DNA from: Aaosphaeria pasadenensis
Taxonomy: Eukaryota; Ascomycota; Dothideomycetes; Pleosporales
Assembly (NCBI GenBank): GCA_022813625.1
Contig: JAKLMB010000031.1
Coordinates: 310,001-374,000 of the forward strand
Length of the DNA stretch: 64,000 nucleotides
Direction: 5' to 3'
Of the stretch, positions 1 through 10,208 are shown in pieces. Position numbers and translations under genes: made by a program. Position 1 is the stretch's first letter. Each line of letters starts with the position of its first letter. The notes beneath the pieces were generated by a model. That model was given only the letters and a program-made list of their open reading frames with translations, was not told where the DNA came from and searched no databases.

Positions 1-3000
1 TTTTTTACTTTTTGGATGCGGCTGTCACAGGACACCGTCCCCATCCCCATTCCCGTTCCCGTTCGGACACCGTTGCGAACATCTCCTTAAACTGACCATC
101 ATACGGCCTGGCAGTTGTTGCATTGTTGCAATGCATTGCTTAAAGGTCGGGATGGGGATGGGTGGGAGGTCGGACAGCGATTCGCCACACTGACGCGTTG
201 TTGTTTGTTTACTGTTTACATACAAACAACCCAATGCGGTATAATAGCCTAGGAGGGATCGCCCGCTCGGACCATCATCAACACAACACTCTTTACACAG
301 TTGCACAGTTCACAGTTCACTCCCTGAGTCCCCCCTCATCCATCCATCAATCCTTCAACCATAAGGAAGACGCGGAAAGATACCCAAGCACCCAGTCTCC
401 AGCATCCTTTACTTCCAAAACCACGGATGCCCCCGGTCGCTTCGGGTCATGGCCCCTCTCACTAGTACGCACTGCGTACTCTTCCTCCTCTTCTCCATGA
501 CTCGCTAGAAACATCGCTGGGATCACCCCTATTCCTTTGGGCCATCTTGATGGCAAGCCAGATGAAGCTAATTTCCACGCCCTTTCACTCTTTCATGCCT
601 TTCATGCGAATAGGGGCTTGAACTGGGCTGTCTCGGGAGCGGGCCGTGGGACAGTCTCAGGCACCAGACGTGAAGCCATCGTGATTCACACCCATAGCAA
701 ACCTTCTTGCCCCCGCCTACTGCCAGAACCGTCAAGAATCGTCTAGCAAGTACTTGTGCTGTCCACGGCTTCCACGGCTCGCATATGCCTATTGTATGCA
801 ATTACCGTCTTGCACAAAATACATCAGGCATACGCGTGCACGCCACGGTCACAATCTGTCCTTTCTCTCCGCAGACGATGAACATCGTCCATGCTTCCTC
901 ATCTCATGGGCATGCTCACGCCCCTTCGTTTGGCTTCTATCGATAGATGCACCTCGCACAATCGATACTCTCTGCCTATCGAGCCAAAGCCGCCTATCAA
1001 TAAAAAGGATACGAACACATGAGCAATAATGGGAACACACGGGCGGCGGAACACGACATGCACGCACGTTCATAATCCCATACTTAGCTCACATGCCACT
1101 CGTTCCCTCCCATCGTCTATCCTCTTTCATCGTCTTCCCCCCCTAATCGCTAACTCTCCAAGAGTGGCGCGGCAAATCGTACCGAAATGGGTGATTCGAA
1201 TTGAATCGTCTTGCACATGTCTGCTTTTCTTTTCGTAAGTCGCGTGAACATCTGGCTGCTGCTTGCATGCTGCCTTGCTACATCGGCGCATCCCTTACCC
1301 CATCCCAGGGGTAATTAACAATTCCGAAAAGAAAAATTAGTTTAATCACATCCTCATTGTCTTTCATCTTCGATTGATTGACTGTCCGCCCTACCACCCA
1401 CCTACCCACCAGCCCAATGTACGGCAGCCTTCGGGACACCACGACGGCGTGACAGGTAGAACGCACCAGCACACCCACCACCCAGAGCAGCGTGCTTTCT
1501 AGTACTACAATACTGCCTTCCAATTTCCCCAAAATGGTCGCCCAGAGAACCCCATTTCATGCTATAATTAAAACCAATCAATCAACTGACCAATCCATCG
1601 AGTTGTCAATCAAGTCGACCGAGGCATCAATTACCTACTGGCTAATGCCCAATGCTAGTAATACACCGTGACCCAAGTAGGGTAAATCATACTACCTTAC
1701 TATACCAGCACGTCTCTCCGACCAGAAGTAAGGGTCTGCTGCCTGATGCGTGAACGGGCGAACCTTACTGCCTACCTGTACGACTACACAGTACAATGTC
1801 CCTGAACGCATTGACACGTCCGTTCGCCTGCTTTATTGCACACCAAAGACTACGAGTTACCTAACTACCTATGCTGTGTAGTAATTCGCTAGGTAGGGTA
1901 GTCAACGTCGTCCCTGCATCTGAAGCTTTCAAGCTATACCAAGGATACTCAACCCCAAAACAAACAACAAGTCTACCTACACAGTACAGTCAAGCTCAAT
2001 CACAGATCTTAACCACCTGAAACAATGTCTATCCATTTCATGTTGCAGAACAATAACGCTGGAGTTCACTACCCACCCCTCTCCTACACACACCAGGATT
2101 ACATAGAACCCAAAGATTTTCTAGAAGAACACAAAGTAAACAAACATGTAAACAATAACAAATCCACTAAGCTCAGGGGTCTCAACACAGGGAAACTGTG
2201 GCGAAGCCTACAGCCGACGCTGAGGCCGATGCTGAGGTTACTGTTTCATTTTCTTGTGTTTTACTTCTCATCTTACTTTTCTCCTGGTGTTTGTCTGACT
2301 TTGTGTTTTGCGTGTCTGACAGAGTGAGTACGGAAGTGTAGGTGTAGGGCAGAGGGAGGAGGTAGAAGTGGGGCCTAAGGCTGCAAGGCACGTAGGTAGG
2401 GTCCGAGTATTTTTAAGCGAGCGCTGATGGAAATGATAACAATAATAACAAAAGAGCAATTGAGAACCAGAAACTTGTAATTGTTATTCGCGTAGAATTA
2501 TCACAGATAGTGAGTCAAGTACAAAAGGTCTACAAGAGGTTTTGGGGGGTGTTTGTGCATGTGTTGTAGAGGTAGGAATAAATTTTCTAGTTGTTTAGGA
2601 TGGTAAACAGATAAATAAACAAACAATACCACAGGACGGTGGAACAAAACAGCAGTGCTTGCTACTCGAAGACAAACCATACCTATGCCTCATGGAAAAA
2701 TCATTGCTTATTATGATGTTTTGATATCAATTCACACACATTAACAGAACCTTCCCTTCGCAAACTACATTTATCATGATTAAATTTCGAAACAGGAACT
2801 ATACCACATAAACCAATCTGCTCTACAAGAAAAACCACAACCTACAACCATGTCTTCCACCTCCATCAACCCCCACCCAAAGATTGAAGAAACCTGTAAA
2901 GACCCTGATAAAAAACCTAACTCAACTCGGACCCCCAAGATAACACCCCAAACCACGGCCGGACGTTGGGCGTAGTGCAGGTAGGTAGGGCGTAGGGCTG

Positions 3001-4082
3001 CATTTCCCAGCTGCGCACCTCATATGACGTACATAGACCCTCCACCACCCTCCCCCCCACACATCCACACAAGAAAGTAAACATCAAAACAAGACCCTGA
3101 TATCCCTCAACCCTTCCCTACTCCCCGGCCTGGTCCCTGGGACGTATGTCTGTCCGTCCGTCCGTCCGTCCGTCCCTTCAACCGTTCACGCACCAGTGGC
3201 GAATGTGGTAACAAACCTGTTTCTTATTCCCACCTGTAGCTTCCCCGCCGATCGCGGTGGAAGGACGGGAGGTAACTCGAGCAGATGGGTAAGGGTGCTA
3301 TGTCTTGTGTATATTCTGATCGACACGCCCTGTGTGCGCTGGCACGGCACGGGAGAGTACGATATCACTCAACTGGTTGGAGGGATAGCGGTGGATGTAA
3401 CTGGTGGGGTTCTCTTGCGTGTGTACCTCGTAAGGCTACGGCGGAGGAGGGGAGGGAGGGGGGATGACGCAAGGCGCCGTGATGTGTGTGTGAATCTGGT
3501 GAGAATGATGCAGGGACCCGTCATGTCATGTCATGCGAGGCGGGACGGGCAACGGTGAAGGGTGAGGATGCATGCAGATATGGCGTATTGGGGTGGACCC
3601 TGGATGGTGATGGGGATGATTGTAAGGCTGTGAGGGGAGACGCGTGGTTGTGTTGGATAGGTGGGATTATTTTCTTCTGTGGATCAAGAATCTGGTGGGT
3701 TGATAGGAGGGAGGGGTTTACGCGTGTGGGTTGTGAATTGAGGTGGGTTGATGTTTGTTTGTTTGTTTTGGTGGCAATGTGGTGATGTGGTGATGGGAGG
3801 TTAGAGGTCGCGTTTTGGGTCGCGTCTGTGGTTGAGGAACGTCGCGTTCAAGTAGAGAAATCCGCTCTCCAAGATGTCCCACAAGTAAGTAAATATCTGA
3901 TCAGAACCTGTTGTTAGTAGTTTAAGAATCGAAAGGGTATCATTCAAAGGTTGTCACCACTTTTCGAGATCTTGGCTTGCATCGTTTCATATCTGATTTC
4001 ATTTTGTTTTAGATGTATCTATTGTAGATGCCACAAATAGTCAAAACATTTCATAACTTCTTCTATACAATCGTAAAAATCC
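1..4082. other. Long region without a recognisable gene
   Basis: No open frame here shows a family motif or a believable exon chain on either strand. The sequence holds low-complexity pyrimidine- or purine-rich tracts, scattered CTACCTA/TAGGTAG words, a GTCC microsatellite and short TCATG and GTTT repeats. It lies 3' of hexokinase, so it may be promoter or 5' leader of a gene beyond the left edge. That is inference. Confidence 0.5.
3152..3176. repeat. (GTCC)n microsatellite
   Basis: About six uninterrupted copies of the tetranucleotide GTCC lie in a gene-free stretch. It is a simple sequence repeat with no sign of function. Confidence 0.9.
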
Positions 4083-5737
4083 CTACTTCTTCTTTCCAAA
4101 GGCCTTCAACATGGCCTCGGGGTCCCGAATACCAGCGTGCTGGCCCTCGGCAACGCGCTTCATCGTCAACGCAGCGATGAGCGCAGCACCGACACCGGAA
4201 CCGTCCTCAGCGGGCAGAACCTCGATCGGGTCTCCCTTGCCCTTGCCCTTGTCGGCAGGCCAGTCGAGGATCTCCTTGAGGGCCTGGGCGCCGCGGACCT
4301 TGAAGTGAGGGTACTTGTTGAAGACGGAGCCGTCGGCGCCGACGTGGCACTTGGTCCAGCCCTTCTTCTTCGCGATGGCAGCGACACCGCAGGCGGAGAG
4401 GCGGGCGGCGCGGGTGCCAATCAGCTCGGCGAGGCGGCGGACGAGCTCGAGCTCCGCCCTGTTCGGCGTAATGCTGAGCTTGTTCTGGAACAGGTCGGCC
4501 GTCTCGCTCAAGTTCTCAAAGGGATCCTCCTCGATCGCGGACAGGAAGCTGGCGTCGAGCGAGTACGGCTTGTTGAGCTTGCTGATGTCCTGGCCGTCGA
4601 ACATCTTGCAGTCGGTCTTGTGGAGGTCAAGGACCACGAGACGGAAGATCTCGCCGAGGTAGAGACCCGCAATCATCTTTTCGAAGGCCTGCTGGTCGGG
4701 CCTGGGCGACTCCTTGTCGATGATGATGTCGTAGGGTGTGCGGGGGAGGATCTTGTGCTCGTTGTCGAAGGCGCCCCATTCGCAGTTGATGGCCATGGGG
4801 AGATCGGGATCGAGGTTCATGTGTGCGAGCTTGGGGATGGAGCCGACGTTCTCCATGTAGGCGGCGTTGCAGCCAGTGCCGAAGATGCAGCCAGCCTTCA
4901 TCTCGGGGTCGGTGTATGCGGAGGCAATCATGGTTCCGGTGGTGTCGTTGACCAGGGCAGTCAACTTAATGGGCACGCCTCGCTCGGCGAGGGCAGCCTC
5001 GAAGGGAGGAACGACGTCCTTGCCCTCCACGCCGTCGATGTCGAATCCCTTTGTCCATCGCTGCAAGATGCCGTGGTCGATGTATTCTTGGGTCGCGGGG
5101 TAGGAGAAGGTGAAACCGAGCGGCAGCGACTCGATCTTCTCGTCGGGGTGGTGGTACTCGATGAATTGCTGCAGGCAGTCGGCGACGTAGCCCCAGAGCT
5201 CGTCGGCGGTTCCGGTCTTGAGCTCCTCCGGCATCTTGTATTTCGATTGAATGATATCGAACTCGCCCTTGGCTTCGAGGAGGGTGATCTCGCAAACACG
5301 GAGGTTGGTGCCGCCCATGTCGAGGGCGAGGAAGGTACCGGTCTCGTTACCATCAGGCATTCCCATGCACCAGGTTGCGTTCATGGGCTGGAGTAATTAG
5401 GAATTTGAAAGATTGATGGAGGCATCGTTGGAGACTCACAATTGAGCCACCCTCGGTGGTCAGACCTTTGGAGAGCTCATTGACGAAGTGGTCGGAGATG
5501 GCCTTGAGCTTCTCGGTGGGGACGACGAAGAGCTCCTCGAGCCTGCTGATCTGGGCGAGAAGGTCCTGTGGCACATCGGCCATGGAACCTATTTCATGTG
5601 TTATCCTTACCGTTCCATTGCAATGCGTGATGCCGTGGAATCTATAGTATGAGGGGTAGAGGCAGATGGTAAGAGCGGGAATAGGAAGGCGGCGTACCCT
5701 TTCGCGACGGCGGCTTCTTTGCACCGAGACCGACCAT
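4083..5737 (-). CDS. Hexokinase
   Basis: ATP-dependent hexose kinase, the first step of glycolysis. Three exons: 5737-5698, 5588-5440 and 5387-4083 (497 aa), with GT..AG introns of 109 and 52 bp. The glucose/ATP-binding GGTNLR lies at residues 88-93, the hexokinase signature GFTFSYPATQ starts at 154, the catalytic Asp in VNDTTGT is D211, and IFGTGCNAAY follows. IPMNATW at the exon 2/3 junction is a hexokinase rather than glucokinase feature. Exon 1 encodes MVGLGAKKPPSRKG and continues as S-M-A-D, closely matching the N-terminal regulatory segment of yeast Hxk2. The start was chosen because it restores this segment; a second in-frame ATG opens the ADVPQDL segment at 5583. Length is normal for the family. 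A RIP-damaged transposon sits 427 bp upstream of the start. Confidence 0.96.
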
Positions 5738-6163
5738 GATTGCTCTCTGGGGATATCGTTCGGATGGGGATGGGTATGGGTATTAAGGTGTTGTTGCGAT
5801 GGTCACAGCTCGTGTTCGATGGTTGAGCTGGAGGATGAACGATTAACTAAGGTGTGAGGGGAGATCGGGGACCCTGATTATTTAAATCTTCACGCAGCTG
5901 TTAGCCAACCGCTAAACCGTTTAACTACAGTCTACGAACCGACCCTAGGGAATCTGGCAGGAAAGAAATCACGCGCAAGTGGACAGTCAGCAATTGGTAG
6001 GAAAAGAAAGCTAATGAGCCGGCCAGGAATTGCTTTTGGGCAAAGGAATATACAAATAGGATTGGGGTTGAAGCTTACGAAGCGGATAGTAATGACACTG
6101 GAAGGCCGCCAAGAGGTGGGGGAGAGGTTCTAGTTGAATGCGATGGCCGGCTACGCTGATCAC
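5738..6163. promoter_or_regulatory. Hexokinase upstream region, truncated by a transposon insertion
   Basis: This is the sequence between the hexokinase start and the target-site duplication of the pogo element. It contains an AT-rich patch near 5877-5890. I cannot point to a certain TATA box. Any promoter element further out has been pushed 1.86 kb away by the insertion. Confidence 0.4.
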
Positions 6164-6165
6164 TA

Positions 6166-6211
6166 ACGTGTTTGATCAGTAAGCTGGCCACATCAGTGAG
6201 CTGGCCACCCC
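6166..6211 (+). repeat. Left terminal inverted repeat of the pogo element
   Basis: Perfect reverse complement of 7976-8021. It contains two adjacent near-copies of a 17-bp word built around AGCTGGCCAC (CAGTAAGCTGGCCACAT and CAGTGAGCTGGCCACCC), which look like paired transposase-binding sites (inference). Confidence 0.93.
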
Positions 6212-6287
6212 CCCACCACCACCACCGAATATTGTAGATTATATCACCAACCACCGTTTCAACTGGTAAGAATATTGATTGACTGGA

Positions 6288-7916
6288 TTACGACAATCTC
6301 TGTCTACATTGTGTCCGAATATGGCCTTGTTGGTGACAATTTGAACAGGTTCTTGGCGCGCGTTGTCGCCTTTCTGCCTGCTGACGATCACGCGCTTTAA
6401 TTAATCTATCAGCCTCTATAGCTAACCTCTAACCTTCCTCTAACTGTAAAGCGCCTCTAACTGCTATATATTGTCGTCTCCTCTGCTGCTTCTTTTGTTG
6501 GCGCGTTATAGTTGCTTAGAGACAGATGTTTTCCTCTAACAAAATAGTAGCTGAGTGCATTACCATCTGACAACCTTTAACAAGTTAAGAAATTGCAATA
6601 CTACTAGGACTCTATAATTAACAATTAATTAAGTCACGAACAAGTCAAGCCTGCTGCTGTAGTTAGTTAATTATGTAAGGAGTTTCAGCTACCTAGGCGC
6701 GTGAATTATTAGGTTCAAGGAAAGGGGGTGACGGAGTTCTAACCACCGTAAGCGACGATAGGACACGTTCTAGACAGCTTAGGACAAGCCCTGTAGCTAG
6801 AAAGCCTGATTTAATAGTCTTTTCTGTGAAAACTGTCCTCCTAATGTCCTTATACGTCTGGAGGAAGTCGATTTTGTTAATATAATAGACTTTTCGTCGC
6901 GCTATCTTAGTAATCGCGTAACTATACGCGCGTTTTAATAGCGAGAAGCAGCTTATATCTAGCGGTTATAGGATGTGAGATGTATAAGCAGGCATGCAGA
7001 GCGTGATAATGTTATTCTCTTTGCAGTAGCTATTAAATTTAACTGTAGCGTGGCTACTGTAGCTATCAAGAATCAAGAGTTGATAGAACCTAGTAGTTTA
7101 AGACCTGGTTTGTCTGTCGAAATGCTTAATCCATAAGCAGCCAAGGATATCAGTTATCCAGCTATTGTCACTGACTGCTATTATCCATCCAGGAGGGACG
7201 TTGTTGTACCAGCAGGATTAGTGCTGCTTTGCAGACAGGATCACGAAAGGAGCAATAGCCTGGCCTGACGCGCGAATGCCTTTAATTGTCGTGATCTATT
7301 TACGATTACCTAGTTGAATAGCAGCTGCTCGACCAATTCTGTTGCAGCTTGTAATTACCTTTAACGTAGCTGCTACTCCTATTATGAATCCTGTCTTATT
7401 AAAATTGTAGATATCCTTATCTAAGACGCCGTGTGTCTGGCGAATGTCCTAAACTAGGCAAAACCACTTGCTAATTGCAGCAGGATCCTCTAATTTTGCG
7501 TGCTGGTAGTCGAATTTCCTATTCCACTTCGTCCGTAGCTCTGACTGATTCTTGATAAATCGCGTCACCCAGCACTTGCCTATAGGTGGAGGTGGAGGGT
7601 TCTCCCCTCGTGCTGCAAGTAGGGTATTGGCCATTCGTTCTATAATAATAGCTTAAGGAGGATATCCACGATAATTAAGGTTAAGAATCTAGCGAACTAA
7701 CGCCTGTTCTTTAGACTTAAGCAGTCTGCGATTCGGACTTCGTTTCTTATCTCTTAAGAGGGTGCCTTGTAGGCGCGTCTGGAGGGTTGATCGTGGGACG
7801 TCGTACGCGTGAGCAATCGATCGAATTGTGAGACTGGGGTCTGAATTGATTGCTGCAACTGTAAGCATCAATCTGCCTTCCTTTGACGTTGAATTGACGC
7901 GTTTTGTCTGCGCCAT
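6288..7916 (-). pseudogene. Pogo/Fot1 transposase, nonsense-riddled
   Basis: The frame from the ATG at 7916 to the stop at 6288-6290 is exactly 543 codons, the length known for Fot1-type transposases, with no frameshift. It is cut by about fifteen in-frame stops. In order one can read a psq-type HTH (RSIAHAYDVPRSTLQTRL), a CENP-B-type HTH (CWVTRFIKNQ), and a DDE catalytic core in which the first Asp motif is changed to FNKTGF from the usual FDETGF. The second Asp (LLILDSYSSH) and the third (PLDISCF) remain. A CCHC zinc knuckle (CSNCHQQGHIRTQC) ends the protein. The stops TAG and TAA replace expected CAG, CAA or TGG, and Asp codons became Asn, all C-to-T or G-to-A in CpA/TpG context, as RIP does. 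The element cannot encode an active enzyme. Confidence 0.93.
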
Positions 7917-7941
7917 TGCTGGTTGAGTATCGATATTGTGA

Positions 7942-7977
7942 GTGGTTGGTGGTGGTGGTGGTGGTGGTTGGTGGTGG
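7942..7977. repeat. GGT-rich simple repeat inside the transposon end
   Basis: Imperfect (GGT)n tract next to the right inverted repeat. A shorter ACC-rich tract sits at the same place inside the left repeat (about 6212-6226). Confidence 0.85.
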
Positions 7978-8021
7978 GGTGGCCAGCTCACTGATGTGGC
8001 CAGCTTACTGATCAAACACGT
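7976..8021 (-). repeat. Right terminal inverted repeat of the pogo element
   Basis: Identical, in inverse orientation, to 6166-6211 over 46 bp, followed by the TA target duplication at 8022-8023. A GGTGGT simple repeat follows on the inner side. Confidence 0.93.
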
Positions 8022-8023
8022 TA

Positions 8024-8823
8024 AGTATCGTAAGTAGTAAGCCTGGCTAATACATACGATGGACGTACGTCATTATGGACTACCTACTGGTTGTTGGAAG
8101 AAAACAAAACTAATCTGAGGCGGCAATGATACAATGGGTATGTAGAAAAAAAATTGATGTACGGAGTTGGATCCTTCCACCACATCATCCCACGCGGCAA
8201 TCAGAGATCCTTACACAGTACACTGACTGACAACGTGGAACTGCATGCCATGCCATCACACAGCAAAGAAGATCCATGGGTCTGATTGGCCCGTTAAATA
8301 CCCTTGCATCGGCCTGTTCAATGCACGTGTTTTCCGCTGCTTTCAGTTTAGTCTACTTTCAATCAATATCAACTGCCCCATTGTCCTCCCTTCAACCTCA
8401 TCCTCAACCTCGATGATAAGTCAACTTTGGTCAATACAGTAATTGACCTCATCTCAATCCTTATTGTGGACACAGGACATAATAAGTGTTCTAGTACCCC
8501 GATATGACCAACGCACAATAAAATTTCCGTAGCATGAACAATAACCTCTTCGTTTGTCCCTTGACCATACAATAAGCATACAAGTGAAGGCGCATTCACA
8601 CTGACAATATGAACGACTTCACATTAGAAATTTGAATGGCCAATTGAGTCACGCTCAGGGCACAATCATAACTTTTCAGGCTACAATAACCTACCTCTTC
8701 TATATTTGACTTTATCTTTTCCTCTTTCCTTTCTCCCCTATATCCTTTCCTAGAGCTTTCCAAGACGAATAACGAAATCCAGTCAATCTTCCTTCCATCC
8801 ATCTTCGCCAATACCATTCAACT
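8024..8823. other. Intergenic region right of the transposon
   Basis: No gene seen. The last 150 bp before 8824 are CT-rich, as in many fungal promoters and leaders, and presumably serve the downstream gene. Confidence 0.5.
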
Positions 8824-9495
8824 ATGTCTTCCCCAAGCTCCTCCCAACAAGAGACTCGCCCGCGGGCTGCCTCCGGGCGCAGCCTCCTCTCCGAATTGTT
8901 GGAGACTGCAGCTGAGAAGGACCAGAAGAACTGCTTCGGGCAACAGGGCACCGAGGAGACCTCCAAGCCCCCATCCCCTGCTCCACCGAAGAGCCTCTCT
9001 CCAGCAGGCCTGGAGGACTACGCACCGCTGGTCGTGAACCAGGAACCCCAGCCGTTTGGGCCACTACACGCCGACAGTGGTCTCCGAGCAGACACTGTCG
9101 GGCTCCCTCCACGTGTGGCCTTACTCTCCCAAAGTGTCGACCTCGCTAACGTCTCAGAGCTCGATCAGGCGCTAAGGAGCTTCCAGCAGGTATCCCGTGG
9201 CCATAGCTACATCCCCCTGACGTCCTTCGGTGTCTTCAACCTCATCACCAACTGGAGGAGCGGCAACAAGTCGATCGCCAACGTGACGATCTTCCGGAAC
9301 CTCATCATCGACAAGAAAATTTGGATTCGACAGCAGGATGACATCTGCAAGCTCCTCGAGTACGTCGGTGCTCACTGCCAACGCGTCCTCATCCGTGGCG
9401 AGTCCCTCCAGAAAGGCACCCGCGAGTTCGATGAGGTCTGGGGCCGTGCAATCAACTTGCTTCCCAATGTGACAGAGGCACTGGTTGAGGAGTGA
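8824..9495 (+). CDS. Protein of unknown function (223 aa)
   Basis: Single-exon frame of 223 residues with an ATG in good context after a CT-rich leader. I do not recognise the family. The first 110 residues are Ser/Pro/Gln/Glu-rich and look disordered. From about residue 105 on the sequence is compact and helical in character (FQQVSRGHSYIPLTSFGVFN, then NVTIFRNLIIDKKIWIRQQD), ending in LLPNVTEALVEE. There is no signal peptide or membrane segment. The frame is the only sensible one over this interval and its codon use looks coding. It lies beside the transposon but shows no RIP-like damage. Confidence 0.7.
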   Translation: MSSPSSSQQETRPRAASGRSLLSELLETAAEKDQKNCFGQQGTEETSKPPSPAPPKSLSPAGLEDYAPLVVNQEPQPFGPLHADSGLRADTVGLPPRVALLSQSVDLANVSELDQALRSFQQVSRGHSYIPLTSFGVFNLITNWRSGNKSIANVTIFRNLIIDKKIWIRQQDDICKLLEYVGAHCQRVLIRGESLQKGTREFDEVWGRAINLLPNVTEALVEE

Positions 9496-10208
9496 TTCGA
9501 ATGGCACCGGCGTGCGCTTTCGGCAGACTGTCCATCGCAAAAATACCCAGTACGCGACATCAACGACTGACGACTGACGAATTTCCTTAAGTTTGAACAG
9601 TTTCACGAATCCCATTATACCCAGCATACATACCCATGCATAATCGCAGGCCTTTATGTTTTCACCAATGGCCTTTTTATCAGACATGACTTTATTCCCA
9701 GAATCCGAACAATCAGGAGGTTCGCATTGAAACGTCCCAGGAACGACATACTTAACTTTTTACACACTGGCTCAGGCTTGTAGCGCCAGTAAATGGAACT
9801 TCCACTTCAATTCGAAGCAGATTCATTAGGAGGGTTAACTTCCCGGAATCGAGGGTGTTTTCGGAGTTCAGGAAATAGGTTTTACAGACGAGCATCTTTG
9901 ATTATGAATATCACATCTCTCTCCTCTCTATTTCCTTTGAGATTTTGCCATTCGTACTGTGTTTGATGAATTGAGCTAATTGATGTTTGCAGAATATTGC
10001 CGTGCTTTACAACATGAACACTGTAAGATATCGAACACGAATTTTCATCTCGTAATCCGGACGCCAGGGTCGTGGATAGGTTTCTCGTGCCTGACAGGTT
10101 TGTAATCATCTTGTTGGATTATTGTATATTGAGCAACTCCCAAATCAACAGAACGTAGCTGAATCTTTTGTAGACAGCCTTCTACAATTCTTCTAAACTT
10201 CGCCCAAA
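9496..10208. other. Convergent 3' intergenic region
   Basis: Lies between the 3' ends of the 223-aa gene and the Ayg1-like hydrolase. It is AT-rich and I see no coding signal. Confidence 0.5.

Larger units (their letters stand above)
6166..8021 (-). mobile_element. Fot1/pogo-type (Tc1-mariner superfamily) DNA transposon, RIP-inactivated
   Basis: A complete 1,856-bp element. Its ends are a 46-bp perfect inverted repeat, flanked on both sides by the dinucleotide TA (6164-6165 and 8022-8023), the expected Tc1/mariner target duplication. Inside is one transposase frame on the minus strand that spans the element but carries many stops. GGT/ACC-rich simple repeat lies just inside both termini. The terminal repeats are identical while the coding part is heavily mutated by C-to-T type changes. 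Confidence 0.93.

Noticed and set aside
3196..3558. 120-aa plus-strand frame in the left gene-free region
   Set aside because: No motif or plausible leader, overlaps other frames, composition is low-complexity GT-rich DNA.
4137..5396. 419-aa open frame on the plus strand antisense to hexokinase
   Set aside because: It mirrors the GC-rich codon bias of the hexokinase exon and has no motif.
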